This document shows, piece by piece, positions 1-7,783 of a DNA stretch of 64,000 nt. The notes under the pieces were generated by a model. The model ran no database searches. It saw nothing but the letters and a program-made list of their open reading frames with translations, and was not told the origin of the DNA. The position numbers and the translations under genes are program-made. The stretch comes from an uncultured Clostridia bacterium (GTDB lineage Bacteria > Bacillota > Clostridia > Lachnospirales > Lachnospiraceae), in assembly GCA_948467395.1 (NCBI GenBank), contig CAOKDX010000001.1, positions 124,001 through 188,000 of the forward strand, given 5' to 3'. How positions within the stretch are numbered: the stretch's first letter is position 1; each line of letters starts with the position of its first letter.

Positions 1-1
1 C

Positions 2-163
2 GCGATCCGTCATGGTCTCGCCCGCGCATTGAATAAGGCAGATGAAGATTTCAGACCGATCCTTAAGAAAGCAGGCTATCTTACCCGTGATTCCCGTATG
101 AAGGAGAGAAAGAAATATGGACTGAAGAAAGCCCGCAGGGCACCACAGTTCAGCAAACGATAA
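2..163 (+). CDS. rpsI: 30S ribosomal protein S9, C-terminal part (5' end outside window)
   Basis: The window opens inside this gene, and the last 53 codons are visible. They encode the strongly conserved S9 tail, including [20 protein letters not shown] and a final KR; this basic tail reaches the tRNA in the ribosomal P site. The reading frame runs from base 2 to a TAA at 161-163, and a hairpin terminator follows within 30 bases, so rpsI is the last gene of its operon (rplM-rpsI is the usual order, but rplM is not in the window). The match to the family tail is unambiguous. Confidence 0.97.
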   Translation, partial: AIRHGLARALNKADEDFRPILKKAGYLTRDSRMKERKKYGLKKARRAPQFSKR

Positions 164-192
164 TTACAAGATAATTAAAGAGATTAAAAAGG

Positions 193-227
193 CCCTTGAA
201 AGTCCAGTATTTTCAAGGGTTTTCTTT
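193..227 (+). terminator. Rho-independent terminator of rpsI
   Basis: Nine-base arms CCCTTGAAA (193-201) and TTTCAAGGG (211-219) enclose a nine-base loop and are followed by TTTTCTTT. The 3' half of this hairpin is the sequence repeated at 2996-3014. Confidence 0.85.
205..223 (+). repeat. Left copy of 19-bp direct repeat (att-like)
   Basis: CAGTATTTTCAAGGGTTTT occurs here inside the rpsI terminator and again, without mismatch, at 2996-3014. The pair brackets an AT-rich segment with a self-contained three-gene operon. Insertion at the 3' end of rpsI is known for some integrative elements of Firmicutes, so an attachment-site origin is reasonable. No integrase remains between the copies. Confidence 0.6.
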
Positions 228-918
228 ATGTATATGTTTTCTGAAATTGTGGTAAAAAGCGCTGAATTTTGAAGCGTAGCACACACACAGCACACAAACG
301 AGAGCGTAAAAACCATGTGTCTTGCGTAAGAATTTTGTATAATGAGGTTATCAAAGAAAAGGCGGTGTTTTTATGGATAGAACAGCGTATACACCCTTTG
401 ATACGGTTTTATGGGCAGCAGTCTATTACTTCCCGACGGTTTGCCTTAACGGAAATTTTTCTTAAATTTATCCGGGGAGTATGCTATATTATAGATACAA
501 AAGAGGAAGCAACCGCCCGCAAAGTGGTTGACCTCCAAGATTAGACATAAGCCTACCTGTACCGGTCAAGTAACAAGGCAGGCTTATTTATTTTCACTTG
601 TTGTTCTTATCAATATTGGTACTATGTCAAGAAAAAGTTTCACAGACTCGCTTTTTTCGCCGCCAGCCGTCGTCCCTGCGCCCGCTTGATTGCCCTTACC
701 TTTTTGCTTGTTGGAATTATCCCAAACCCTCTTGAAAACCCTCTCACTACCACAACACCGCACAGGGCGTTTTTGACGAAGTTTTGAGAAAAATTCTTCA
801 AAAAGATTTCCTTGCTTCTTAATACGGGGGAGTTACAGAAATGCCAAATAAAAGGATAAAATTTCCGTTATGGATAGGGATTTACAAGTTGCCATAAAAC
901 ATTTATCTCTAAACCTCA
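228..918. other. AT-rich gap without a convincing gene; probable element remnant
   Basis: There is no reading frame with both a ribosome site and recognisable protein character. A 91-codon open frame at 269-544 has no clear Shine-Dalgarno sequence and matches no family I know. Bases about 553-588 form an imperfect hairpin (AAGCCTACCTG against CAGGCTT). On the minus strand, an open frame ending near 590 and running back to about 800 is rich in Lys/Gly and could be the tail of a lost mobile-element gene. I see no intact function. Confidence 0.4.
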
Positions 919-965
919 TTGACAAGAGGAAATACACGCTATATAATTAAACTGTAAGTTTAATT
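919..965 (+). promoter_or_regulatory. Consensus promoter and probable TetR operator
   Basis: A perfect TTGACA (919-924), 17-base spacer and TATAAT (942-947) lie just upstream of the tetR gene. An 8+8 inverted repeat AATTAAAC-tgtaa-GTTTAATT (945-965) overlaps the -10 box and likely start point, the expected place for an autorepressor to bind. A ribosome site AAGGAGG at 971-977 follows. Confidence 0.75.
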
Positions 966-982
966 ATTGCAAGGAGGAACAC

Positions 983-1618
983 ATGGGACGAAGAAAGAAA
1001 GAGCCTAGAAGCGTACACCGGGAAAACATAGTGTCTGCGGCATCCGCTTTGTTTATGGAAAGGGGGATTGCCGCGACTTCTATGGACGAAATAGCGAAAG
1101 CCGCCGGATATAGTAAGGCAACATTATATGTATATTTTGAAAATAAGGAAGAGATTGTCGGCATTTTGGTATTAAACAGTATGAAGAAACTTGACGACTA
1201 TATATCTTCTGCGCTGATACAGCATGAAACCACAAAAGCAAGATATGACTATATCTGCCGCGGGCTGGTGCAGTATCAAGAGGAATTTCCTTTTTATTTC
1301 AAAATGGTATTGGATAAAATCAACATTGACTTTGAGAGCAAAAACTATCTGCCGGAAGAAAAGGAAACTTATCAAATCGGGGAAGAAATAAATGAAAAGA
1401 TAAAAAACTTTTTGTTATCCGGCATGGAAAAGGGAGATTTACGAAGTGATTTGGAAATTATGCCTGCTATATTGAATTTTTGGGGTATGCTTTCCGGAAT
1501 CATTCAACTTGCCGCTAACAAAGAAGAATATATTAAAAAGTCAATGGGTTTATCAAAAATAAAATTTTTGGAATATGGTTTTTCTCTTGTTTACCATTCG
1601 ATTGCGACAAAGGGGTGA
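983..1618 (+). CDS. TetR/AcrR-family transcriptional regulator
   Basis: This 211-aa protein has the usual TetR length. Residues about 12-58 form the N-terminal helix-turn-helix (MDEIAKAAGYSKATLYVYF, with the typical GxSxxTxYxxF pattern), followed by FENKEEI. The rest is a helical ligand-binding and dimerisation domain of unknown ligand. The start is fixed by AAGGAGG five bases upstream of the ATG. It heads a three-gene operon with a flavin reductase and an FMN-binding protein, so it probably represses them in response to a redox-active compound (inference). Base composition is AT-rich compared with the core genes of the window. Confidence 0.9.
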   Translation: MGRRKKEPRSVHRENIVSAASALFMERGIAATSMDEIAKAAGYSKATLYVYFENKEEIVGILVLNSMKKLDDYISSALIQHETTKARYDYICRGLVQYQEEFPFYFKMVLDKINIDFESKNYLPEEKETYQIGEEINEKIKNFLLSGMEKGDLRSDLEIMPAILNFWGMLSGIIQLAANKEEYIKKSMGLSKIKFLEYGFSLVYHSIATKG

Positions 1619-1623
1619 TGATT

Positions 1624-2193
1624 ATGAATGAAAAAAATTTGCTTGCCATTTTAGGCAGTCCTCATACAAACGGAACGACAGCCGCCATGTTAAATTTGGC
1701 AGTTCATAAAGCTGAACAGGCGGGATATGCTGTAACGAAAATCAATCTGTATGAAAAGGAACTTTCTTTCTGCACAGGCTGCCGGATTTGTATGGATACG
1801 CATATTTGCGTCCAGAAAGATGATATACAGGAAATTGCCCTGTTATTACATAAGAGTCAGCTTGTTATCCTTGCGGCCCCTGTCTATTGGGCGAATGTTC
1901 CGGCTCCTGTCAAAAACTTATTTGACCGATTGCTGGGAACGGCGATGGAAGAAACAGATACATTTCCAAAACCACGCTTACGGGGGAAGCAATATATGAT
2001 TTTGACTTCCTGCAATACCCCCGCGCCCTTTTCGTGGATATTCGGACAGAGCAGAGGGGCGATCCGCAGTATGGACGAATTTTTCAAGATCGCAGGCATG
2101 AAAGCGGCGGGAAAAGTGGTGTGTGCAAATGCAAAGAATAAGAAAGCACTGTCTAAGCGGATAACAAAAAAGATTGAGAGGTGTCTGAAATGA
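1624..2193 (+). CDS. NADPH-dependent FMN reductase / flavodoxin-fold oxidoreductase
   Basis: Residues near the N-terminus (LGSPHTNGTTAAML) form the flavodoxin-fold FMN phosphate-binding loop. CTGCRICMD and AAPVYWANVPAPVKNLFDR are hallmarks of the iron-sulfur-flavoprotein-like NADPH-dependent FMN reductase family. The protein is about 189 aa, normal for the family, and cytosolic. GTG at 1615 and ATG at 1618 are possible earlier starts, but the AAAGGGG site fits the ATG at 1624 best. The gene overlaps or abuts tetR upstream and shares an ATGA with the gene downstream, which implies translational coupling. A role in supplying reduced flavin to the membrane FMN protein is inferred from this linkage. 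Confidence 0.88.
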   Translation: MNEKNLLAILGSPHTNGTTAAMLNLAVHKAEQAGYAVTKINLYEKELSFCTGCRICMDTHICVQKDDIQEIALLLHKSQLVILAAPVYWANVPAPVKNLFDRLLGTAMEETDTFPKPRLRGKQYMILTSCNTPAPFSWIFGQSRGAIRSMDEFFKIAGMKAAGKVVCANAKNKKALSKRITKKIERCLK

Positions 2194-2594
2194 AATTATC
2201 CCGAAAAAGAATCCTGTTGTTTACAGCAGTTCTTCTTTTCCTTATTGGTTTGACTTTTATGGCGGTTTATCTGAAAAGTGTGGCAGATTATAAAAGGGCA
2301 GTAAAAGAAACAACGTTTAGTAATTTAGATATTTCAAATGTTGCAGACGGAGTTTATACCGGAGAATATGATGTGGATTTTGTTTATGCCAAAGTAGAAG
2401 TAACCGTTCAAGCCGGAGTAATTACAAACATTGATATTCTGGAGCATAAAAATGGGCGTGGAAGCCGTGCAGAAGTTGTTGTAGACAGAATTGTTGAAGA
2501 ACAGAAAATAGAAGTTGACACTGTATCGGGGGCAACAAATTCAAGCACTGTTATAAAGAAAGCTGTTGAAAATGCCCTAACGGGAGAAAGATAG
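2190..2594 (+). CDS. Membrane-anchored FMN-binding (FMN_bind) domain protein
   Basis: The protein is about 134 aa. Residues 1-28 carry a basic start and one hydrophobic segment (ILLFTAVLLFLIGLTFMAVY), a signal anchor. The rest is an FMN_bind domain: DGVYTGEYDV, then VDTVSGATNSSTVIKKAV. The SGATxS sequence is the recognised site where a flavin transferase (ApbE) links FMN covalently to Ser/Thr in this family. It should face the outside of the membrane and pass electrons. The start is the ATG of the ATGA overlap with the reductase gene. No apbE is present in the window, so a transferase would have to come from elsewhere. Confidence 0.85.
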   Translation: MKLSRKRILLFTAVLLFLIGLTFMAVYLKSVADYKRAVKETTFSNLDISNVADGVYTGEYDVDFVYAKVEVTVQAGVITNIDILEHKNGRGSRAEVVVDRIVEEQKIEVDTVSGATNSSTVIKKAVENALTGER

Positions 2595-3076
2595 AAAATG
2601 AACGGGAAAACAGTTTTCGCCCTCAATTTATTATGGGGATTGTTACGCAGTAGGAGGTATTTTTTTTCTTGATTTATGCGGCTTTGCGGGCGTTGAAATG
2701 GCGGAGTAAGGGTTTTGTCTGTATGCCCTCAAAAATGGCGTTCTATTGCGTAACTAAACTAAGCAATAAGTTATTTCCGTTATAATATAGAAAACAAAAG
2801 CAAAATATGATAAAATAGCAGATATTCTTGACCATTATTTTCAACAAGTTGGTATTAAACAATATATTGAAGAAAACCCAAATTATTATCAAGCATAAAA
2901 TAATTTATCTTTACTATATTTAATGAAACTATCAGACTTATCAAAAGCCAGTTGATGATAAGTTAGTTTCTATACTTCCTTATCACCGTAAACCTCAGTA
3001 TTTTCAAGGGTTTTTTCAAATTCCCGGGCAGTATTCAAGTATTAATAAGAAAGGCGGGAAAGAAAGAAGGATAGTA
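2595..3076. other. AT-rich gap containing the right att-like repeat and a possible gene tail
   Basis: There is no intact gene. An open frame at about 2795-2899 ends in a TAA and would encode roughly 34 residues (including DILDHYFQQVGIKQYIEEN); it has no start or ribosome site of its own and may be the tail of a deleted gene. The 19-bp repeat sits at 2996-3014. The remainder holds nothing I recognise. Confidence 0.4.
2996..3014 (+). repeat. Right copy of 19-bp direct repeat (att-like)
   Basis: Identical to bases 205-223 in the rpsI terminator. Here the 5' arm of the terminator hairpin is missing and only the repeated 3' half is present, which is what a target-site duplication or attR would look like. 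Confidence 0.6.
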
Positions 3077-4027
3077 ATGATTTTAAGTGTAAGCCGAAGA
3101 ACCGACATTCCTAACTATTATTCGGAATGGTTTTTTAATAGAATAAAAGAAGGGTTCGTATATGTTAGAAACCCAATGAATGCACATCAGGTAAGTAAGA
3201 TTGATATAACACCTGAAGTGGTGGATTGTATTGTGTTTTGGACAAAAAATCCGGAGGCGATGCTGAACAGACTGGATGAACTTGCTTCGTATGATTACTA
3301 TTTTCAGTTTACACTGACTGGATATGGAAAAGACATGGAGTGTAATGTTCCGCACAAAAGAGAAAAAATGATTCCTATATTTCAGGAGTTATCAAAAAAA
3401 ATTGGAATGAAAAGGGTAATATGGAGATATGACCCTATTATTTTTACAAAGAAATATACGCCGGAATATCATTTGAAAGTGTATGAGGAAACGGCAGCAG
3501 CCCTGAAAGGATACACCAAGAAATGTGTGATGAGCTTTGTTGATCTGTATGCGAAGAATAAGAAGAATATGGAGTTACTTGATTCATATGAGATTGACAA
3601 TAATGAGTTGTCAGCATTTGCAAAGAAGATAGCCGGTATGGCAAAGAAGAATGGAATGACGATAGCAAGCTGTGCTGAGCGTATCGATTTGTCTGAGTGT
3701 GGTATTGAACACAACTGTTGTATTGATAAAACTCTTATTGAAGATATGATTGGATGCAGGCTTAACGCAGAGAAGGATAAAAATCAACGCGGGGAGTGTG
3801 GATGCATCGAAAGTATAGACATTGGGACGTATAATACATGTAACAATGGATGCAGATATTGTTATGCAAATTATAGGGAAGAAAGTGTTGTAAAGAATTG
3901 TGAAAAATACGCACCAGAGTCATCCATATTGTGTGGTGCGCTGGATGAGAACGATAAGATAACAGAGAGAAAAGTAAAATCGTTGAAAGAAAAGCAGTTA
4001 AGTATTTTTGATGTGGCAATTTTCTAG
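3077..4027 (+). CDS. DUF1848 family protein with C-terminal CxxxCxxC motif
   Basis: The protein is 316 aa. The N-terminus (MILSVSRRTDIPNYYSEWFF and VRNP) and FWTKNPEAM are typical of DUF1848, a family without an assigned reaction. Near the C-terminus Cys255, Cys259 and Cys262 give CNNGCRYC, the CxxxCxxC spacing that binds a 4Fe-4S cluster in radical-SAM enzymes, preceded by CGC in the same region. The family has been compared with radical-SAM repair enzymes, but the motif is at the C-terminal end rather than near the N-terminus. The start has a weak GAAGGA site. Base composition is AT-rich, like the neighbouring island. The gene ends inside a palindromic repeat (4024-4049). Enzymatic function is unknown. 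Confidence 0.85.
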   Translation: MILSVSRRTDIPNYYSEWFFNRIKEGFVYVRNPMNAHQVSKIDITPEVVDCIVFWTKNPEAMLNRLDELASYDYYFQFTLTGYGKDMECNVPHKREKMIPIFQELSKKIGMKRVIWRYDPIIFTKKYTPEYHLKVYEETAAALKGYTKKCVMSFVDLYAKNKKNMELLDSYEIDNNELSAFAKKIAGMAKKNGMTIASCAERIDLSECGIEHNCCIDKTLIEDMIGCRLNAEKDKNQRGECGCIESIDIGTYNTCNNGCRYCYANYREESVVKNCEKYAPESSILCGALDENDKITERKVKSLKEKQLSIFDVAIF

Positions 4028-4049
4028 CTCAATGGCGTCATTGAGCTAG
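4024..4049. repeat. Dispersed palindromic element, copy 1
   Basis: Ten-base arms CTAGCTCAAT and ATTGAGCTAG surround GGCGTC; the element includes the DUF1848 stop codon. The arm ATTGAGCTA recurs in several other gaps of this window (see 41446-41497). Confidence 0.7.
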
Positions 4050-4068
4050 AGTAAAAAGGAGAAGATAT

Positions 4069-4319
4069 ATGACAGAAATTCATTTCCACATTTACGGAAA
4101 GGGACGAGTTGTCTGAACAGTATGACTTATATTTTGAGTGGAGAAATTGGCTTATATGAAAAATACGGGTTTGTAAAAATAGGTGATTATAAAACGATAT
4201 ATGGTTCCATATCTTTTGCTTGCTTTCGGTCTTCCATTTATGAGGCAGATTTTTATAGGGTGGTTATAACACAGCATCTTACCGATGTAAAGATTTTGCC
4301 TAAGAATCTCCCATATTGA
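4069..4319 (+). pseudogene. Probable GNAT acetyltransferase remnant
   Basis: A good ribosome site (AAAGGAGA) precedes an ATG at 4069 that opens only 15 codons before a stop. In another frame (from 4122) the sequence GEIGLYEKYGFVKIGDY resembles the last strand-helix of GNAT N-acetyltransferases (LYExxGF). The domain's acetyl-CoA loop is absent. I read this as a deleted, frameshifted gene, though the similarity is short and the reading could be wrong. Confidence 0.45.
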
Positions 4320-4380
4320 CATTTATCCTGTAAAGTGGCAGAATATGAATGGATATCTTTTTTACAGGGAGAGTGGGAAA

Positions 4381-6003
4381 ATGGGAACGATAAAAAGAAA
4401 GGCCGTTTTAGGGGCAGCCGCCCTTCTGGCAGTGATAGCTGCCATGATAATTTTGCTGCAGCCGGATGTGGCGCAGGCGAAAAAAGCGGCCCATTCCAAA
4501 ACAATAAAAATAAAAGACGCCTCAAGGGGACTGTTGATCAATAAAAAAGAAAAGAGGAAGCTGAAGCTCCAGTCAAAGCCCTCCGGGATTTCTTCCAGGG
4601 AATTAGAATGGAAATCATCCAAAAAATCCGTGGTTTCCGTGAATCAGAAGGGAGTCATCCGGGGAAAGAAATACGGAAGGGCATATATTTCTGTTAAGGC
4701 CAGGAAAAATCCGGGGAAAAAGGCGAAGATCCGGATTCAGGTGGGGCGGAAGGTTGAAAAGGTACGGCTGGCGGCCGCCCGTCTGACTATGGATGCCAAA
4801 GCCCAGAGCACGCTGGCCGTCTCTGTCCAGCCCGTCAATGCCACTTCGCCAGAGGTCCGGTTTACCTCATCCAACAAAAAGGTAGCAACGGTATCTAAGG
4901 CGGGAGTAATAAAGGCCCGGGCAGAGGGGGAGACAGTGATCACGGCAGTCAGCACGGACGGGACGAAGAAGAAGGCGGTATGTAAAGTGAAGGTACAGAT
5001 CCCGAGCCAGTCGGTAGCACTGGAGACAGAAATTTCACCGCTGCGCGTATCGGTTGGCGGGACGGTAGAGATCGATGCCCATGTAAAGCCATCCAATGCC
5101 AGTAACCGGGAAGTAACTTATACAAGCAGTAATCCTGGGGTCGCCAGAGTTTCCCAGTCAGGGACCGTCACCGGGATGAAGGCGGGAACTACTGTGCTGC
5201 AGGCCAAGGCGGCGGACGGCAGATCCTCGGCCAGTGTGAAGATTGAGGTATATGAATTGGAGGTCAGGGGGAAGAAGATGATCGCCCACCGGGGATACAG
5301 TACAAAAGCCCCGGAAAATACCATCCCCGCATTCCGTCTTGCCGTGGAGAATGGTTTCTGGGGGGTGGAGTGCGATGTGAGGAAGACTTGGGACGGACAG
5401 TTCGTGATCATGCATGATGAATCCCTGAAACGCATGTGCGGTTTTGATACGGATGTATCCATGCTGACACTGAAAGAAATCCGGGAATTTCAGATTATTG
5501 CCGGGGACAAGATCAGTTCTTATCCTGGCCTGAAGGTTCCCTCCCTGGAGGAATATTTGTCAGTAATGGCACAGAGTTCCTCTGTCCACCCGGTGATCGA
5601 GCTTAAGGAGGCGTGTACGCTGAAAGAGCTTCAGAAGATCGTGGATATGACAGATGATTACGGCCTGCTGGACAGGGCGGTATTTATCAGCGTTCATCAG
5701 GACAATCTTTTATTTCTCAAAAGTCTCGGCGTCCTGGAGGAGGGACAGCTCCAGTATGTCTATGGGGCGGAGGAGAGAAATAAAGTGGTGGAGGTGGATA
5801 ACGGTATATTGGACTGGTGTATCAAGAACCGGATCGACCTGGACGCCAGGTATAATCTGCTGACAAAAGCCGCCGTGGCTTATATGCACAGGGGCGGAAG
5901 GGTGGTGAATGCGTGGACGGTGAACCAGCTGGAGGAGGCATATGAAATGTTCCGGGATTACGGAATTGATATGATTACCACCGAAAAGATGCTGGCCAGA
6001 TAA
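4381..6003 (+). CDS. Secreted glycerophosphodiester phosphodiesterase with Big_2 domains
   Basis: The protein is about 540 aa. Residues 1-34 form a signal peptide ending in VAQA. Two bacterial Ig-like (Big_2) domains follow at roughly 110-205 and 210-295 (FTSSNKKVATVSKAGVIKA; YTSSNPGVARVSQSGTVTG). A GDPD domain fills about 300-540: HRG at 303-305, APENT, ECDV and MHDESL are the catalytic and metal-binding elements. It should hydrolyse glycerophosphodiesters, or teichoic-acid-like polymers, to glycerol-3-phosphate outside the cell. An upstream ATG at 4345 is in frame, but GGGAGAG lies correctly before 4381 and that start gives the cleaner signal peptide. The Ig-like domains probably hold the enzyme at the wall (inference). 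Confidence 0.88.
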   Translation: MGTIKRKAVLGAAALLAVIAAMIILLQPDVAQAKKAAHSKTIKIKDASRGLLINKKEKRKLKLQSKPSGISSRELEWKSSKKSVVSVNQKGVIRGKKYGRAYISVKARKNPGKKAKIRIQVGRKVEKVRLAAARLTMDAKAQSTLAVSVQPVNATSPEVRFTSSNKKVATVSKAGVIKARAEGETVITAVSTDGTKKKAVCKVKVQIPSQSVALETEISPLRVSVGGTVEIDAHVKPSNASNREVTYTSSNPGVARVSQSGTVTGMKAGTTVLQAKAADGRSSASVKIEVYELEVRGKKMIAHRGYSTKAPENTIPAFRLAVENGFWGVECDVRKTWDGQFVIMHDESLKRMCGFDTDVSMLTLKEIREFQIIAGDKISSYPGLKVPSLEEYLSVMAQSSSVHPVIELKEACTLKELQKIVDMTDDYGLLDRAVFISVHQDNLLFLKSLGVLEEGQLQYVYGAEERNKVVEVDNGILDWCIKNRIDLDARYNLLTKAAVAYMHRGGRVVNAWTVNQLEEAYEMFRDYGIDMITTEKMLAR

Positions 6004-6050
6004 AACATGGCTGGACGGGAAACGCATCGCTGCGCTATTGAGCTAAGATA

Positions 6051-6087
6051 AACAGAACGGGCTGACCTTTAGTCAGCCCGTTCTGTT
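6051..6087. terminator. Bidirectional terminator between GDPD gene and mscL
   Basis: Sixteen-base arms (6051-6066 and 6072-6087, AACAGAACGGG.../...CCCGTTCTGTT) form a very strong hairpin with a short loop and a T-rich flank. It overlaps the stop codon of the convergent mscL gene, so it can end transcription from both sides. A copy of the ATTGAGCTA element lies just upstream at 6036-6044. Confidence 0.8.
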
Positions 6088-6497
6088 TCGATAAATTCAG
6101 ATGTACAATGCGGACATCTTGTTGCATTGATATGGATCTCACTCTGGCAGTAGGGACAGATTTTGATAGTGGTCTCTGGTTCCTCTTCTTTTCCCTTCCT
6201 GCCCAGGGAGGCGATGATATTCATTGTCTTGATCAACAGGAAGATGGCGAAAGCCATAATGACGAAATTGATCACGGCAGTGAGAAAGGAGCCATAGCGT
6301 ATCGGTACGTCCAGAATCGTGAACTGCAGGGCGCTTAGATCCGTATTGGCGATGAGCCCGATCAGGGGTGAGATAATGTCCTTCACCAAAGAGTTGATAA
6401 TGGCCTGAAAGGCGGCTCCGATAATGACGCCGATGGCGAGATCCATGACATTTCCGCGAAGTGCAAAGTTTTTAAATTCCTGTAAAAATTTTTTCAT
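6069..6497 (-). CDS. mscL: Large-conductance mechanosensitive channel with C-terminal zinc ribbon
   Basis: The protein is 142 aa. The N-terminus MKKFLQEFKNFALRGNVMDLAIGVIIGAAF is the MscL amphipathic helix plus pore helix TM1 (given here as two short overlapping signatures: FKNFALRGNVMDLAIG and IGVIIGAAF). TM2 follows (FLTAVINFVIMAFAIFL). The tail carries two Cys pairs, CPYC and CPHC, a small zinc ribbon that E. coli MscL lacks. It opens under membrane tension to release solutes in hypo-osmotic shock. The ATG at 6497 has GAGGGAG five to nine bases upstream; the longer frame from 6518 has no ribosome site. It is a single gene ending at a shared terminator. Confidence 0.95.
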   Translation of the reverse strand: MKKFLQEFKNFALRGNVMDLAIGVIIGAAFQAIINSLVKDIISPLIGLIANTDLSALQFTILDVPIRYGSFLTAVINFVIMAFAIFLLIKTMNIIASLGRKGKEEEPETTIKICPYCQSEIHINATRCPHCTSEFIETERAD

Positions 6498-6514
6498 TCC
6501 GTGTCTCCCTCTGG

Positions 6515-6543
6515 TCAACGGCGGGCTAAAGCCGGGCCGTTGA
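6515..6543. repeat. Hairpin related to the dispersed palindromic element
   Basis: Arms TCAACGGC and GCCGTTGA surround a GC-rich loop between mscL and the next gene. The arm sequence matches the divergent copy at 18938-18970 rather than the ATTGAGCTA copies. Confidence 0.5.
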
Positions 6544-6568
6544 GATATCTTTTGATGAACCTATTGTA

Positions 6569-7669
6569 TCACACGGAGGGCGAGAAATCCAGTTCGTTTT
6601 TTTCGACTCTCTGATCGCTGGCACGGGCGGTAGAATTGATCCGGGCGATGTCGATGCGGATCAGATGCAGAACTCCGTCTTCGTCCAGACAGGAAATATA
6701 GATTACATGGTCCCGGGCTGCCTGGAACAGCTGCACTGACTCTATAGCGGTAAGTCCGGTCTCCTTCAGGGACAGGATCCTGTGGAACCGGGAATCCGTA
6801 AAGCCTCCGGTAAAGAGCCCGTCTGAAGACAGAAGACAGATGGTTTCCTTGTAGCTGCTCAGATAAAATTCCCTGTCGGTGCAGTCTGGTGAGACGGGGA
6901 TAATGGTATGCTCCAGCGTCCCTGTCCGGATATCATAATCCCGGAGCCGGAGGGCGGAGGAGGACTTTCCGGAATAGGAAGTAAGATAGTGGTATTTATA
7001 AAAGATACTCTGATGCGCGTCACCACGGAGAGAGGATGCTCCCAGAGCTTGTCCCTCCTCCACATTATAGAATTTTACGGCGCTGTTCTGATATGTAATG
7101 GCCAGTGCGGTGCCGCTGAATTTAATATCTGCGATCTGCTGCCGCGCACTGGCCCCGTTTTTCTTAATGGCGGAATCCCGTGGTGTTTTTGGGATCTTTT
7201 CCAGATCCGTGAGAGGAATCTCGGAAATAGTTCCATTTTTTTTCAGTCTTACCAATTTCTGCCCGGCGGCCTTTTTACTGGAGTCGGTCAGACAGGCATA
7301 CAATTTGCCGTCAGTGCCATAGACAAAATGTGCCAGACGGGCTTTTGACGGAATTTTCCACTCTGTGGAAGGAGTCCATACGTTGTCAACTCCCAGTGTG
7401 GACAGTTGAAGGTGTTTTCCCGACTGACGGATGAGACAGATCGAGTTTCTGGCGGGGTTGTAGAAAAGTTCCCGGATGCCGTCCTGTCCGGGCAGGGGAA
7501 TTTCACCGGCGGGCTTGTCCTCCTCTCCGGCAGAGACAGCGGTGATGGAGCTGCCAGTGGCGCCGGTCATTGTGGACGAGCGGGGCGTATCATATCTGAG
7601 CGATACGGTGATGGCAATAACGGCAGATGCGATGAGAAATATTGGAATTGGTTTTATGTATTTTTTCAT
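6569..7669 (-). CDS. Uncharacterised exported or membrane-anchored protein
   Basis: The protein is about 366 aa. Residues 1-25 (MKKYIKPIPIFLIASAVIAI) form an uncleaved signal anchor or signal peptide. The rest is polar with repeated strand-like blocks such as LFYNPARNSICLIRQSGK and LRLRDYDIRTGTLEHTII, suggestive of a beta-propeller outside the membrane, but I cannot name a family. The start at 7669 has GGGAGG seven bases upstream, better than the ATG at 7687. It has its own transcription unit, upstream of mscL on the same strand, separated by about 70 bases with a hairpin. Confidence 0.75.
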   Translation of the reverse strand: MKKYIKPIPIFLIASAVIAITVSLRYDTPRSSTMTGATGSSITAVSAGEEDKPAGEIPLPGQDGIRELFYNPARNSICLIRQSGKHLQLSTLGVDNVWTPSTEWKIPSKARLAHFVYGTDGKLYACLTDSSKKAAGQKLVRLKKNGTISEIPLTDLEKIPKTPRDSAIKKNGASARQQIADIKFSGTALAITYQNSAVKFYNVEEGQALGASSLRGDAHQSIFYKYHYLTSYSGKSSSALRLRDYDIRTGTLEHTIIPVSPDCTDREFYLSSYKETICLLSSDGLFTGGFTDSRFHRILSLKETGLTAIESVQLFQAARDHVIYISCLDEDGVLHLIRIDIARINSTARASDQRVEKNELDFSPSV

Positions 7670-7727
7670 AGCGTTCCTCCCTTCCACCAGTATATGCGGG
7701 AGGAAAGGGAATTATGACAGTAAATGC

Positions 7728-7760
7728 AAAAAAAATCCGGAGGGTCCGATGATCGGACCC
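7728..7760 (-). terminator. Terminator of the coat-like ferritin gene
   Basis: Read on the minus strand, perfect arms GGGTCCGAT/ATCGGACCC (7742-7760) are followed by TCCGGA and a run of eight T (plus-strand A at 7728-7735). Confidence 0.85.
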
Positions 7761-7783
7761 CGGCCGGATCCCGGAGTGGCAGA

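Noticed and set aside
269-544. 91-codon open frame after rpsI
   Set aside because: No ribosome site, no family resemblance, and it lies in AT-rich remnant DNA; kept only as part of the gap description.
2795-2899. Possible integrase tail inside the rpsI island
   Set aside because: The 34 codons contain none of the tyrosine-recombinase active-site residues, so I cannot call it an integrase.
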